The notes: a model not told the origin generated them from the letters alone. Numbered from the stretch's first letter, positions 8,079 through 16,776 are shown. The stretch: 39,215 nucleotides of DNA from Paenibacillus albidus (GCF_014644435.1 NZ_BMKR01000052.1:1-39215); one strand, 5' to 3'. Numbers and translations: made by a program.

Positions 8079-9206
8079 TTAAGCGTTCACCAGCAGCTGT
8101 TTGCCCGCCAGCCAGGCAATCAAGCGGTGATTGACAGCCTGCTCGCTCAGGTACGGGAACATTCCTGCACTTACAATATGATCGTACAGCCGTTCCAGCG
8201 GCTCGCGGGGATCTGCTTTTTTGGCTTTGGCATCATTTTTCAGCAGATTCCAGACATCAAGCACATATTGGCGGGAGTCCATTTCCATTTTGGCAAAGAA
8301 AGCATGCAGTTCTTCGACCTCCTGCAGAAACTCTGCTCCGAACCGCTCAGCAACATTACCCCGCAGCAAAGCGATTTCCACCTCGTACATAGGACGCTGC
8401 GTCTTGGCATCCTTACCAATCCAAGGTGTTTCGAGAATAAAAGGCAGTCCTGCCAGTGCTTCATGGTGTACCACGTTGTTAATGGTCTCAAAACCGATCC
8501 AGCCGGAGCCAATTGGTGTATGGCGGTCCTTCCCTGCTGCGCACGGATTCTTGCTGTCATTGATATGAATTACACCGAGTCGGTCCAAGCCAATAACCTG
8601 ATCGAACTGCTGGAGTACACCATCGAGATTACCGACGATATCATAACCGGCATCATGAATGTGGCAGGTATCCAGACAAATGGACAGGCGCTCATTATGC
8701 TCAACCTTATCAATGATGGAGGCAATCTCCTCAAAGCTGCGGCCTATTTCCGTTCCTTTTCCGGCCATAGTCTCCAGCGCAATGTGCACTTCTGTCTCAT
8801 TCGTGCCGCCAAGCACCTCATTTAATCCATCCGCAATCCGCTGAATGCCATAGGCGGCATCCTTGTCCGTATATGCACCCGGATGCAGTACAATATGCTT
8901 CACATCAAGCGCATGTGTACGGCGGATTTCCTCCTGAAGGAAATCAACAGCGAGCTGGAAGGTATTGTCCTTGTAAGAGCCAAGATTGATAATGTAAGGC
9001 GCATGGACGACAATCTCCTCCACGCCGTTGGCTTTCATGGCTTCTTTCCCTTCAACGGGAAACATGGACTCAATCGGCTTGCGGCGCGTGTTCTGCGGCG
9101 CTCCCGTATATATCATAAACGAGTTGGAACCGTACTCATTTGCTTCATTAGCCGCGCTCAGCAGACCCTTATCAGCGCAGGACACGTGAGAACCTATTTT
9201 CAGCAT
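8079..9206 (-). CDS. nfo: Endonuclease IV with C-terminal extension
   Basis: A 375-residue AP endonuclease that cleaves DNA 5' of abasic sites in base excision repair. The first 285 residues form the TIM barrel with all nine zinc ligands: His68, His108, Glu145, Asp179, His182, His214, Asp227, His229 and Glu259. They fall in HAPYIINLGS, VLHPGAY, ALETMAGKG, CLDTCHIHDAGYD, HINDSKN, KDRHTPIGSG and LETP. The enzyme usually ends near residue 280-300. Here about 85 extra residues follow (AEFLQEVEELHAFFAKMEMD to the closing LAGKQLLVNA), probably helical and of unknown role. It diverges from the DUF2621 gene across a 170-bp gap. Confidence 0.95.
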   Translation of the reverse strand: MLKIGSHVSCADKGLLSAANEANEYGSNSFMIYTGAPQNTRRKPIESMFPVEGKEAMKANGVEEIVVHAPYIINLGSYKDNTFQLAVDFLQEEIRRTHALDVKHIVLHPGAYTDKDAAYGIQRIADGLNEVLGGTNETEVHIALETMAGKGTEIGRSFEEIASIIDKVEHNERLSICLDTCHIHDAGYDIVGNLDGVLQQFDQVIGLDRLGVIHINDSKNPCAAGKDRHTPIGSGWIGFETINNVVHHEALAGLPFILETPWIGKDAKTQRPMYEVEIALLRGNVAERFGAEFLQEVEELHAFFAKMEMDSRQYVLDVWNLLKNDAKAKKADPREPLERLYDHIVSAGMFPYLSEQAVNHRLIAWLAGKQLLVNA

Positions 9207-9295
9207 GCCTTTTCCCTCTTTCTTTCACGAATTAAACCTTATTCTACCGTGATCGGGGAAATAAATCTAGGCATGAACGATCTCTCCGCTTCCGC

Positions 9296-9324
9296 TTCGC
9301 AAAACTTTGGAAATACGATATACT
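9296..9324 (+). promoter_or_regulatory. Candidate sigma-A promoter for the DUF2621 gene
   Basis: TTCGCA, a 17-nt spacer, then TATACT, in the divergent region between nfo and the DUF2621 gene. Four of six -35 positions and five of six -10 positions match consensus. The start would lie about 45 nt before the ATG at 9377. Confidence 0.5.
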
Positions 9325-9376
9325 TTAGATGAGATTAAGATGTATGACAATAATCATTGCCAAAGGTGGTATAACC

Positions 9377-9841
9377 ATGTTTATTAAATCAGGGCTTGGC
9401 TTGTTATCCGCAGCTCCGAGCAATTGGTTTATGAACTCCATCGCTTTCTGGACATTTATGCTGCTGGGTTCCATGTGTATCGGTGGCTTTTTTATGTTCC
9501 GCAAGTTCCTCAAGGTACTGCCCAAAGCCGACGGAAAATCCAAGCTTGACTGGCAGAACTATTGGGTAGAACGCAGCAGGCCGTTATGGGGCGAGGAAGC
9601 CAAGGCTTTTCTTGACCAGCTGGTACAGCCTGTGCCCACTCCTTTCCGCGATATCGCCAAGCATTCCATAGCTGCCGAAATCGGCAAAATAGCCGTGGAA
9701 AGTGAAGCATCGGAGGTTACCCGCGATCATTGCATCAAAGGTTATATTGTAGCCACTCCGCGCCGGGATAACCGTTTTCTGGTGAACTTTCTGGAGAAAA
9801 ACGGCATTGACTACTCGCCTTACCGGCATTTAATTAAGTAG
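9377..9841 (+). CDS. DUF2621 family membrane protein
   Basis: A 154-residue protein of a family conserved in endospore formers, with no assigned reaction. One membrane segment near residues 14-40 (NSIAFWTFMLLGSMCIGGFF, then MFRKFLKVLP) anchors a soluble C-terminal domain with DWQNYWVERSRPLWGEEAK and the closing NFLEKNGIDYSPYRHLIK. I chose ATG 9377 because AAGGTGG lies 7 nt upstream. The longer frame from 9329 has no ribosome binding site. Domain name is from recognition of the pattern. Sporulation involvement is only suggested by the family's distribution. Confidence 0.75.
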   Translation: MFIKSGLGLLSAAPSNWFMNSIAFWTFMLLGSMCIGGFFMFRKFLKVLPKADGKSKLDWQNYWVERSRPLWGEEAKAFLDQLVQPVPTPFRDIAKHSIAAEIGKIAVESEASEVTRDHCIKGYIVATPRRDNRFLVNFLEKNGIDYSPYRHLIK

Positions 9842-9906
9842 AGCTTGTTTGCGTGCAGCGAGTATAACCATCCTGCCCGCAGGGCGTCCAGAATGGAGGG
9901 TACGAC

Positions 9907-10812
9907 ATGAAATATGTGATATGCGGCGGTACCGGCTTTATCGGCAGTGAGCTGGCCAAATACTGGGTACAGGCAGGTCATGAGGTCCTGATTGTCGGAC
10001 GCAAATTGCCGGAAGCCCCCTCCTTGTCGGCGCTACTGAGATACCATACCTGGGAGGAGATTGCCTCAAACCCCAGCCCTGCCGAAGATGCGGATGCCCT
10101 TGTCAATCTGGCCGGTTCAACCTTAAGCCAGCGCTGGAGTCCCAAAGGAAAAAAAGCGATTATGGAGTCGCGGCTTGAAACCGTTACCGCGGCCTCCAAA
10201 CTGCTGAAGGCTTTGCAGCACAAACCCCCGGTCGTAATTCAGGCCTCCGCCGTTGCCATTTATGGCACCTCGCTGCAGGATGCTTTTGACGAGTCCTCTC
10301 CGGCCCATGTAATGGATTTCCCATCCGGGGTAGTGAAGGCCTGGGAGGAAGCCGCAGATGCAGCTTACCCGAACGTCCGGCTGGTCAAGCTGCGGACCGG
10401 GGTAGTACTAGGCAATGAGAGCGGTGCTCTGCCCAAAATGAAACTGCCCTATCTGCTGGGTTTTGGCGGAAAAATTGGCCGAGGCGACCAGTGGCTGTCC
10501 TGGATACATCTGGCGGACATTGTCGCACTGATTGATTTCTGCGTTCATACTCCCCGCATATCAGGGCCGGTTAATGCTACCGCCCCTCATCCCGTTACAA
10601 ACGAAGATTTCGGCAGAACTATAGGCAGAGTGTATAAACGTCCTCATTGGTTCCCCCTTCCGGCTTTCCTGCTGCAAGCAGCGGTTGGAGAATTATCCGA
10701 AATCCTGCTGAAGGGCCAGCGGGTTCTGCCGGCCAAATCACTGGAGCACGGCTTCACCTTTGCTTTCCCCGCGCTGCAGCCGGCCCTGGAGCATCTGAAA
10801 TCCCGATCTTAA
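9907..10812 (+). CDS. TIGR01777 family NAD(P)-dependent epimerase (SDR39U1-like)
   Basis: A 301-residue extended short-chain dehydrogenase/reductase. The dinucleotide-binding motif GGTGFIGSELAKYW is at residues 7-20. The family signatures NLAGSTLSQRWSPKGKKAI, SRLETVTAASKLLKAL, QASAVAIYG, LRTGVVLG, WLSWIHLADI and NATAPHPVTNEDF are all present. The C-terminal DUF1731-type tail ends in LLKGQRVLPAKSLEHGFTF. The substrate is unknown for the family. A GGAGGG ribosome binding site precedes the ATG. It follows the DUF2621 gene by 65 bp on the same strand and could be co-transcribed. Confidence 0.9.
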   Translation: MKYVICGGTGFIGSELAKYWVQAGHEVLIVGRKLPEAPSLSALLRYHTWEEIASNPSPAEDADALVNLAGSTLSQRWSPKGKKAIMESRLETVTAASKLLKALQHKPPVVIQASAVAIYGTSLQDAFDESSPAHVMDFPSGVVKAWEEAADAAYPNVRLVKLRTGVVLGNESGALPKMKLPYLLGFGGKIGRGDQWLSWIHLADIVALIDFCVHTPRISGPVNATAPHPVTNEDFGRTIGRVYKRPHWFPLPAFLLQAAVGELSEILLKGQRVLPAKSLEHGFTFAFPALQPALEHLKSRS

Positions 10813-10816
10813 CCAT

Positions 10817-10989
10817 TTACGCAGCATAGCCATGGCCTAGGGCTGTTCGGAACGTATAGCTTCCTTTTATAATAGTAAACTCCGTTCCATCTGTAAGCGG
10901 GTACTCCTTGTAGGGAATCATCGCCTCCCCCTGAAAAAATGTTCCGTTTCTGGAATCAAGATCCTTCAGCACATACCTACTCAACCTGA
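10817..10989 (-). pseudogene. C-terminal fragment of an FHA-domain protein
   Basis: The minus strand encodes about 57 residues beginning RYVLKDLDSRNGTFFQGEAM and continuing to DGTEFTIIKGSYTFRTA, then a stop. This is the second half of a forkhead-associated domain: the SRNGT motif that contacts phosphothreonine, followed by the closing beta strands. The N-terminal half with the phospho-binding Arg/Ser is absent. There is no start or ribosome binding site. It ends 5 bp from the epimerase stop and abuts an unrelated plus-strand fragment at about 10990. Confidence 0.65.
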
Positions 10990-10992
10990 TTC

Positions 10993-11196
10993 AGCCATAT
11001 TGGCGGACTTGACGATGTTTTGAAGGTTCTCAATGATAAAACTGTATATGCCCCGAGAGTCGCTTACACGACATACACATTCAAAGATTTTCTGACCGCA
11101 GTCAAAAGTGAAGGCCGTACCATCAAAGCTATAACTAAAGGAGTTACTATTCCTTCAACTAATGTTATAACCAGGTCTTCTGGCTCCTATTTATAG
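10993..11196 (+). pseudogene. Internal fragment of an MBL-fold (ComEC C-terminal-like) hydrolase
   Basis: The plus-strand frame reads SHIGGLDDVLKVLNDKTVYA followed by PRVAYTTYTFKDFLTAVKSE and a TIKAITKGV segment, then stops. This matches the region just after the HxHxDH zinc motif of metallo-beta-lactamase-fold proteins related to the ComEC C-terminal domain (HADHIGGLDEV, then VYMPKVTHTTKTFEDLL). The upstream HxHxD and the downstream metal ligands are missing. It joins the FHA fragment head to head at about 10990, which points to a deletion or rearrangement junction. Confidence 0.6.
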
Positions 11197-11240
11197 TTAT
11201 CGTGATGAAATTTGAATAAACGGAGTGCCGATCAAATAAT

Positions 11241-11360
11241 CCCTTCGTGTTCACCATAGATGCTGAATTTGAATCTGAAAACAATACGCTTGCAGATGGA
11301 CTCAAATTGAGTCGGTTGTACCGACCAGAAAGGTACAATTATAGCGATCAGCAATGGTAG
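11241..11360 (+). other. Unassigned degenerate coding fragment
   Basis: A 39-codon frame without start codon reads NPFVFTIDAEFESENNTLAD and ends LYRPERYNYSDQQW-stop. The residue choice looks protein-like rather than random. It could be the end of a separate lost gene or a frameshifted continuation of the MBL fragment. I do not recognise it. Confidence 0.25.
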
Positions 11361-11404
11361 AAAAATCATTTTTACTACGACTAAGGAGCAGTATAATGAA
11401 AATA

Positions 11405-11442
11405 AACAACCCCAGAGAATCTCCTGGGGTTGTTTATTTTTT
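11405..11442. terminator. Bidirectional terminator
   Basis: Perfect 11-bp arms AACAACCCCAG / CTGGGGTTGTT with an 8-nt loop. TTATTTTTT follows on the plus strand and TTATTTT on the minus strand. It ends the BdbD-like gene, whose stop is about 25 nt away on the minus strand, and any transcript across the scar on the plus strand. Confidence 0.85.
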
Positions 11443-11462
11443 GGATTTCTGATTATTAATAG

Positions 11463-12176
11463 CTATTTAGATAATAATTGTTTCTCGATAGCTGAAGCTA
11501 GCCCTTCAAAAGAGGAATCTGGCAGTAGTGCCCCGTTAACCATAAATTGAGGAGTACCATTTATTCCGTAGTGTCCAGCCGTTTTATAATCTTCCTTAAC
11601 ATCCAACATATATTTATTCTCCATAAATTCTTTCTCAAATAAGTTATAATCAATACCATCAATTTTATCCTTCACAAAATCCAAGAGAAATTCTTGAGTT
11701 GCCCAAATCTTAGTTTCATCCCCTTGATGGTCAAACAGCTTTTCATAGTACTCCCAAAACTTTTCATTATTCTGTTTTGCAATTGCTTCCCCAGCGCTTG
11801 CTGCGAGAATAGAATCACGATCTATAAATGCGTAATTAACAAAATACATTTCTATTTTACCAGTATCAATGAACTCCCTTTTCAGACGTTCCCAGTTTGA
11901 TTCCTTCCACTTTTTACAGGCTGGACATTTAAAATCTGCAAATTCAATTACCTTCACTTTAGCATCAGTCTCTCCAAGGTGTGGTTGCTTTTCGTATTTT
12001 AAACCGTCAGTATAATACTTCCCTTTAATTTCTGTATAATTTGGCATCTTTTTCAGTGCAGATACTTCAGGCGAAGTTTTGTTATATATAACTAAAACTA
12101 CGAGAAGTATTACAAGTACGGATAAGATAGAAATAATTAAATATAGAGTCTTACTATGAGACTTTTTTTCATTCAT
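11463..12176 (-). CDS. Membrane-anchored DsbA-family thiol-disulfide oxidoreductase (BdbD-like)
   Basis: A 237-residue thioredoxin-fold protein acting outside the membrane. A signal anchor at residues 10-31 (TLYLIISILSVLVILLVVLV) is followed by the DsbA/BdbD domain. The redox motif Cys84-Pro-Ala-Cys87 lies in FADFKCPACKKW and the cis-proline loop in INGTPQFMVNG. Such proteins introduce or shuffle disulfides in exported proteins. No BdbC partner is adjacent. Neighbouring exported proteins are possible clients, but only the secreted protein at 31.5 kb has notable cysteines. Low GC compared with flanking housekeeping genes. A terminator follows immediately. Confidence 0.88.
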   Translation of the reverse strand: MNEKKSHSKTLYLIISILSVLVILLVVLVIYNKTSPEVSALKKMPNYTEIKGKYYTDGLKYEKQPHLGETDAKVKVIEFADFKCPACKKWKESNWERLKREFIDTGKIEMYFVNYAFIDRDSILAASAGEAIAKQNNEKFWEYYEKLFDHQGDETKIWATQEFLLDFVKDKIDGIDYNLFEKEFMENKYMLDVKEDYKTAGHYGINGTPQFMVNGALLPDSSFEGLASAIEKQLLSK

Positions 12177-12210
12177 TTTTTAGTCTTCCTTCATTTCTCG
12201 GCATGGATTT

Positions 12211-13569
12211 TTAAGGTTGGTTTATCCTCCAGACAATCTGACCAGTCTGATTAATATACACTTCTCCATCTTCACTATAAGCATAGGAGAGGCCATTAGA
12301 AAACGGCTGCGCCCATGCAAGTGTTGGTTGAATAACCCAGACCCCTTTTTTATTTATGAAGCCAGTCTTGCCGCCCGATTCTGCTGCTGCGAGGCCCTCA
12401 TAAAAGTCACCTGCTGCATCAAACTGATTAGGAATAATCATCGTCCCTTTATTATCTAAATAGCCTGTTTTACCATTTATTTTTACTGCTGCTAATCCTT
12501 CGGAAAAGGAGTGAGCTTCCTCGTAAATAGCAGGAATTTCTATTTTCCCTTTTTTATTAATAAAGCCAAATTTCGATCCCTTTTTCACAGCGGCCAACCC
12601 TTCGGAAAACGAGTCTGCCTTTGAATAATCTGCATTTATCAGAGTTTTTCCTTTTTTATCGATATAATAGAAGGCTCCATTGATCGATACCAGAGCAACC
12701 CCATCTGAAAAATCTTTAGCGCTGTCATATTGCGCCTTTATAATAATCTTCCCTAGAGAATCAATGTATCCATATTTACTCCCTATTTGAACAGCTGCCA
12801 TTCCTTCGGAGAAATTGTTAGCTTTTTTAAATTGCGGCTTTATAACACTAGCTCCAGTAATGTCCATATAGCCATATTTAGATACGGTATCAAGAGTTCT
12901 ATAAGCTGCAAGTCCTTCTGAAAAATCTTTCGCGTCATAGTAGTTCCCCTTTGGGATAACTAATTCACCCTGCTGATTGATGAATCCAGCAAATTTACCA
13001 CTTGAATATACAATGGCCAAACCTTCACTAAAAGGATAAGCATTTGTAAACTTCGTTTGATAATCAATTACATTCTTACCTTGCGCATTGATATAACCAA
13101 ATTCCCCTCCGTTTGATGCTGAATAAAGATTTTGCTTGGAGTACAGAGAAACAATTTGCGACTTACCATACCACTTTACTTCCAAACCGCTTGCTTCACT
13201 GATAAAACGAAGAGGTACATAGGTTGAGCCATTTATAATCTGAGGTGCTACCTGAAGCGTAGAAGGAGTATTATTAATCCATGCAATGTTTTGATTAATC
13301 ACTAATTTTATAGTAGTGCCTGACTTATCTCCAGAGATGGTTTTACTTGCAGAGTCATAACTAACAGTAAAGCCCAATGTTTTGAAGATTTCTTTAAAGG
13401 GAACCAAAACAGTATTATTCTTCATAACTGGTAAGTGCTCTCCTTGAAGGGTACTCCCATATAAAACAACTTTAATTCCACTTTTCGCCAAGGCTGTCCC
13501 TTGACTGACTAACGCAATAATAAAGATAGTAAATAAAAATGAGAAGGCTACTTTTGATACTTTCATCAT
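12211..13569 (-). CDS. Secreted protein with copper-amine-oxidase N domain and WG repeats
   Basis: A 452-residue exported protein. A signal peptide (VAFSFLFTIFIIALVSQGTA) is followed by a copper amine oxidase N-terminal-like domain (about residues 30-145: VLVPFKEIFKTLGFTVSYD, STYVPLRFISEASGLEVKWY). Then come eight full WG-type repeats plus a partial ninth (GYINxxGKxxIxxxYxxAxxFSEGLAAV pattern), forming a beta-propeller-like array to the C-terminus. The first domain is non-enzymatic and common in Paenibacillus exported proteins, and the role is unknown. I chose ATG 13569, 9 nt after AAGGAG. The TTG at 13578 abuts the ribosome binding site and is too close. Confidence 0.88.
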   Translation of the reverse strand: MMKVSKVAFSFLFTIFIIALVSQGTALAKSGIKVVLYGSTLQGEHLPVMKNNTVLVPFKEIFKTLGFTVSYDSASKTISGDKSGTTIKLVINQNIAWINNTPSTLQVAPQIINGSTYVPLRFISEASGLEVKWYGKSQIVSLYSKQNLYSASNGGEFGYINAQGKNVIDYQTKFTNAYPFSEGLAIVYSSGKFAGFINQQGELVIPKGNYYDAKDFSEGLAAYRTLDTVSKYGYMDITGASVIKPQFKKANNFSEGMAAVQIGSKYGYIDSLGKIIIKAQYDSAKDFSDGVALVSINGAFYYIDKKGKTLINADYSKADSFSEGLAAVKKGSKFGFINKKGKIEIPAIYEEAHSFSEGLAAVKINGKTGYLDNKGTMIIPNQFDAAGDFYEGLAAAESGGKTGFINKKGVWVIQPTLAWAQPFSNGLSYAYSEDGEVYINQTGQIVWRINQP

Positions 13570-13662
13570 ACACTTCAACTCCTTATATCCTAATTTTACT
13601 GGAAAACCTTAATTATAGAAAGCCAACCCCCTATCTTCCCAGGAAATTGGCTCTACCATTAA

Positions 13663-14757
13663 TTATAAACCAGTTACGCTAATTGTTACATTATTGCTAG
13701 CATCTCGTATTACGGTAGCGTAGTCTTGATCCGGGGCTGGGAACGAACTGCTTGGTACTGGTACTCCATCGACTTTGATATTACTGAATACCGACTTGTT
13801 TTTCCCAATGTTATCTCCAGTTACAACTGATAGAACCTTCCATTTTTGAAAACTTGATGGTTGAATGTTATAGCTAGTATTAGACGTAACTATTGTAGTT
13901 AACGGAGTGTCTGCTGAGTTACCACATCCAAGATCGGCACAGATAGCAGTACCATCGATCTTCAAACGGATTTTCATATTATAATTGTACCATGCATAGA
14001 AAGTAGCTTGAGAACCTGCAAGGTATGCATTAGAAGATTGTACCTGATTATAAGGCGATTCTAGTGAAGAATTAGTTGTAACACCATTAATTTGAACTGC
14101 TGGTTTCCAACCTTTTTCAGCACTACCTATTCCCACGTTTGAATCATACATTAATCCCATATCAGCAGAGTTGGCTCCAGCCATAAAACCAGTATAGGTA
14201 TATGCATTTTCATTAGAATCTCTTGACACTTGTGAAGGTGCAGCAATGGTCGCTGAAGTAGAAATATAAGACCCATTTTTAACTATATACTGCCTACCAC
14301 CGATACCATCTGGCAGATCCGCACCAGTATTTGCCAAAGGTGAAATCAGACCTTCCTTCATGTATACGTCTTCGGTAACCGAACCAGCATCGATAGATGG
14401 ATCGATATTTGACTTTGAGCGATCAATTGGAACGAAAAATGCTTTTTTACTATGACTAGCGTCTTCTTCATAAAAATAATAACCGTTTTCCTCTACACTT
14501 ATGTAATCATATATGCGCTCTGAGTATGATGCTAGTCCCTTTAAACTTTTCGTAAGCTTCTCTTTCTGAACCTCATTAGTAGCCTCAGTGATAAATTCAT
14601 TAATTTCATTTTGTGAGACACCAAGTTTATTCTGAATAACAACACCTTCCTGTTCATTAACTGTTTCTAGGGAACTTTCTGATTCTGCACTTACAGACGA
14701 AGAAAACAATAAAGAAGTTATAATTGTTACAGAAAATGCTGCATTTTTAAATTTCAT
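13663..14757 (-). CDS. YrpD-like secreted protein
   Basis: A 364-residue exported protein. A signal peptide ending in SSSVSA is followed by a Glu-rich segment (residues 25-80, helical). The C-terminal beta-rich domain has GADLPDGIGGRQYIVKNG, GFMAGANSADMGLMYD, GWKPAVQING, FYAWYNYNMKIRLKIDG and a closing NNVTISVTGL. The domain resembles B. subtilis YrpD, a secreted protein of unknown function. I chose ATG 14757 because AAGGAG lies 8 nt upstream. The ATG at 14778 is part of the purine-rich leader. Two cysteines (ADLGCGN and TAICAD) could form one disulfide. AT-rich like its downstream neighbours. Confidence 0.75.
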   Translation of the reverse strand: MKFKNAAFSVTIITSLLFSSSVSAESESSLETVNEQEGVVIQNKLGVSQNEINEFITEATNEVQKEKLTKSLKGLASYSERIYDYISVEENGYYFYEEDASHSKKAFFVPIDRSKSNIDPSIDAGSVTEDVYMKEGLISPLANTGADLPDGIGGRQYIVKNGSYISTSATIAAPSQVSRDSNENAYTYTGFMAGANSADMGLMYDSNVGIGSAEKGWKPAVQINGVTTNSSLESPYNQVQSSNAYLAGSQATFYAWYNYNMKIRLKIDGTAICADLGCGNSADTPLTTIVTSNTSYNIQPSSFQKWKVLSVVTGDNIGKNKSVFSNIKVDGVPVPSSSFPAPDQDYATVIRDASNNVTISVTGL

Positions 14758-15199
14758 TGTTTTTTCTCCTTTTTTCATAAGGTTTTTGAATAAATATACT
14801 TTTAATGAACAAACCTCCTTTAAAATGAAAATTATGGTATTACACAGGACCGATTTTATTCTATATTTTTCTAAATTGCAATACTTTTAATATTATATAT
14901 AGAAATACAAAATTAAATAATATTGTAATTAATGCAACTCTTAATTATTCACATGTTTTTAATGGTGAATATTCACAAGGAAGGAAAAAGAAAAAGAATA
15001 CATCTATATACAGTAGGCCCTTTCTACTGCATAATCCCCCACTTCATTTGGCGATAAAGCAAAGCATTAAAAGAACATCTGATAGAATTCTTAGTTATGT
15101 ATCCACTCTAATAGCCTTGCACGATCCTTGCCGCCATGATACCACTCCCCTTTCTGATCCAAGCTTTGATGTTATAGTCAAAAAAGGACAGCAAAAAAA
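14758..15199. other. AT-rich intergenic region with a possible coding relic
   Basis: Mostly AT-rich leader DNA upstream of the YrpD-like gene, with poly-purine runs near 14980. At 15091-15166 the minus strand gives QSLDQKGEWYHGGKDRARLL then EWIHN-stop, which looks like the end of a lost gene, but no start or family is visible. Nothing else is supported. Confidence 0.3.
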
Positions 15200-15241
15200 G
15201 CACCGACAATAACCGTGAGATACGGTCATTGAACGGTGCTT
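15193..15241 (-). terminator. Terminator of the copper-amine-oxidase-N gene
   Basis: Arms AGCACCG / CGGTGCT with an inner AATAACCGT / ACGGTCATT pairing. On the minus strand they are followed by seven T residues. It lies about 90 nt beyond the stop at 15333. Confidence 0.8.
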
Positions 15242-15332
15242 CCGTTACTATCCTTTAATTTACAGCTATACTAACATAGATATAGAGAGGCGGCAATCTT
15301 TTTTTTCACACATCTTCCGCATCGGTTTCCCC

Positions 15333-16259
15333 TTATCCATGTTTCCCCACTTTCGTCTCCCCCGGTATAGGCACAATGAATGACTTCAGGGTGTCCGTCC
15401 ACTCCAAATGCTGTCCTGCCGGAGCAGGTGTCCCATCCGTATACGTCATGCCATACATAATTTGGCTGCTCCACGCATTGGTATTGAAATAGGCATACGC
15501 CGGTGCTATAGAGGGCTCAACGCCGTCTTCTTCTATGATGGGGTGACCAAACAACGATGCTACTCCCCGGTTAGTTGCCTCCTTGGACAAGTCCAGCCTG
15601 GCCAGCCACTCCATCTTCTGAATATTGTCTTTAATTTCGTAATACATTACCAGATCCCCGTGCAGCACAAAATAACAGTCCGAACGTCCCGCGGGAAAAT
15701 AGTAGGTTGAGGACAGTCCCTCCTCCTTTCCGCTTATGGGTTTGAACGCACGGCTTTCATCCACCGGCATTTGCAGCGCGGCTAACCGCGATTTCGCCAA
15801 ATCGCTGCCGTTGTAATTTTGGACGATAGCGGTAGTTGCCCGTTCCTGAATCCAGACCTTGTTCGCGGCTGCGTCCACCCTGACTCTTGCTCCCAGCGCT
15901 TCAGAGATGAATCTCAGCGGGACCGTAATCCGGCCATCCACATTCTTTGCCGGCACATCCAGGGATACAGCCTTATCATTAATCCATGCCCCCCGCTCTC
16001 CGGCTTTGATCTTAATAACAGTGTTATCCCTGGTAATGGTTGCTTTTTGGGCATTCACATCCCACTGAAGCCCTATATTCTTGAAGCTCCGAAAAGCCGC
16101 CAGCGGAACCATCACCCTCCCGTTAGCCTGCTGGACTCCATATTCCACACTTGAATTGTTCACCATTACCTGGAGTTTTGGGGCAGCCGATACCATAGTA
16201 GCGGCACTCAGAAAAAGAACCATCCCCGCCATCATCCGGAAAACTGCCTTCCAGACCAT
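15333..16259 (-). CDS. Exported copper-amine-oxidase N-terminal-domain protein
   Basis: A 308-residue protein. A signal peptide (VFRMMAGMVLFLSAATMVSA) is followed by a copper amine oxidase N-terminal-like domain (residues about 28-135: NGRVMVPLAAFRSFKNIGLQ, AWINDKAVSLDVPAKNVDGR, ITVPLRFISEALGARVRVD). The 170-residue C-terminal region, with SSTYYFPAGRSDCYFVLHGD and MYGMTYTDGTPAP, is not a family I know. The first domain is non-catalytic and often carries stress-related or wall-associated modules. I preferred ATG 16259, since an upstream ATG at 16313 lacks a ribosome binding site and would bury the signal peptide. Confidence 0.82.
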   Translation of the reverse strand: MVWKAVFRMMAGMVLFLSAATMVSAAPKLQVMVNNSSVEYGVQQANGRVMVPLAAFRSFKNIGLQWDVNAQKATITRDNTVIKIKAGERGAWINDKAVSLDVPAKNVDGRITVPLRFISEALGARVRVDAAANKVWIQERATTAIVQNYNGSDLAKSRLAALQMPVDESRAFKPISGKEEGLSSTYYFPAGRSDCYFVLHGDLVMYYEIKDNIQKMEWLARLDLSKEATNRGVASLFGHPIIEEDGVEPSIAPAYAYFNTNAWSSQIMYGMTYTDGTPAPAGQHLEWTDTLKSFIVPIPGETKVGKHG

Positions 16260-16320
16260 TTTCCCATCTCCCGCCGTCAGATTTATGAACCAAGCGCAGT
16301 TATACGCTTTCAAAATAAGA

Positions 16321-16776
16321 TTACAAAAACCTCCGCCGAAGCTCCGGTGTCGGAATCATACACTGCTCATCTCGCCCAAACCAGCGGTAGCGATTCTTGG
16401 CCACATACTTGTACATAGCATTGCGGAGCGGTCTGGGTACCAGAATGAACACATAGGCAGCCGGCCACGGAAAACGAAGCCTGCGGGCGATTCGCAGCGC
16501 AGCGGCCGATTCCGTGTACACCACTCCGTCCTCAAGCAGCACCACTGTGCTAAGTTGGCCCGGGTCGAGACTCGTGCCCTGCAGCAATTGCCGGGAGGTC
16601 TCACTCTGCAGAGGGGCAAACAGGAACCGGCCTTTGGGATCGCGCGGGATGATGAACCGGACAAGCCCTTGACACAAGTGGCATACCCCGTCGATCAGCA
16701 CCACAGAGTGCCCCTCAATTTTGCCGCCAAGCTCTGAACTCAGCGCCATAGGTTCTTTTCCCGGCAGTTCCCTCAT
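16321..16776 (-). CDS. DCC family thiol-disulfide oxidoreductase (DUF393)
   Basis: A 151-residue protein with the family motif LIDGVCHLC near residue 27, followed by FIIPRDPKGRFLFAPLQSE, VVLLEDGVVYTESAAALRIA and a C-terminal NRYRWFGRDEQCMIP. The paired cysteines in a thioredoxin-like context suggest redox activity, although substrates are unknown for the family. AGGGGAG lies upstream of the ATG. It is 61 bp upstream of the copper-amine-oxidase-N gene on the same strand, so co-transcription is possible. Confidence 0.88.
   Translation of the reverse strand: MRELPGKEPMALSSELGGKIEGHSVVLIDGVCHLCQGLVRFIIPRDPKGRFLFAPLQSETSRQLLQGTSLDPGQLSTVVLLEDGVVYTESAAALRIARRLRFPWPAAYVFILVPRPLRNAMYKYVAKNRYRWFGRDEQCMIPTPELRRRFL

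Noticed and set aside
15271..15474. A 67-codon minus-strand frame overlapping the end of the copper-amine-oxidase-N gene
   Set aside because: Alternate frame of a real gene. The apparent Cys-rich tail is by chance.
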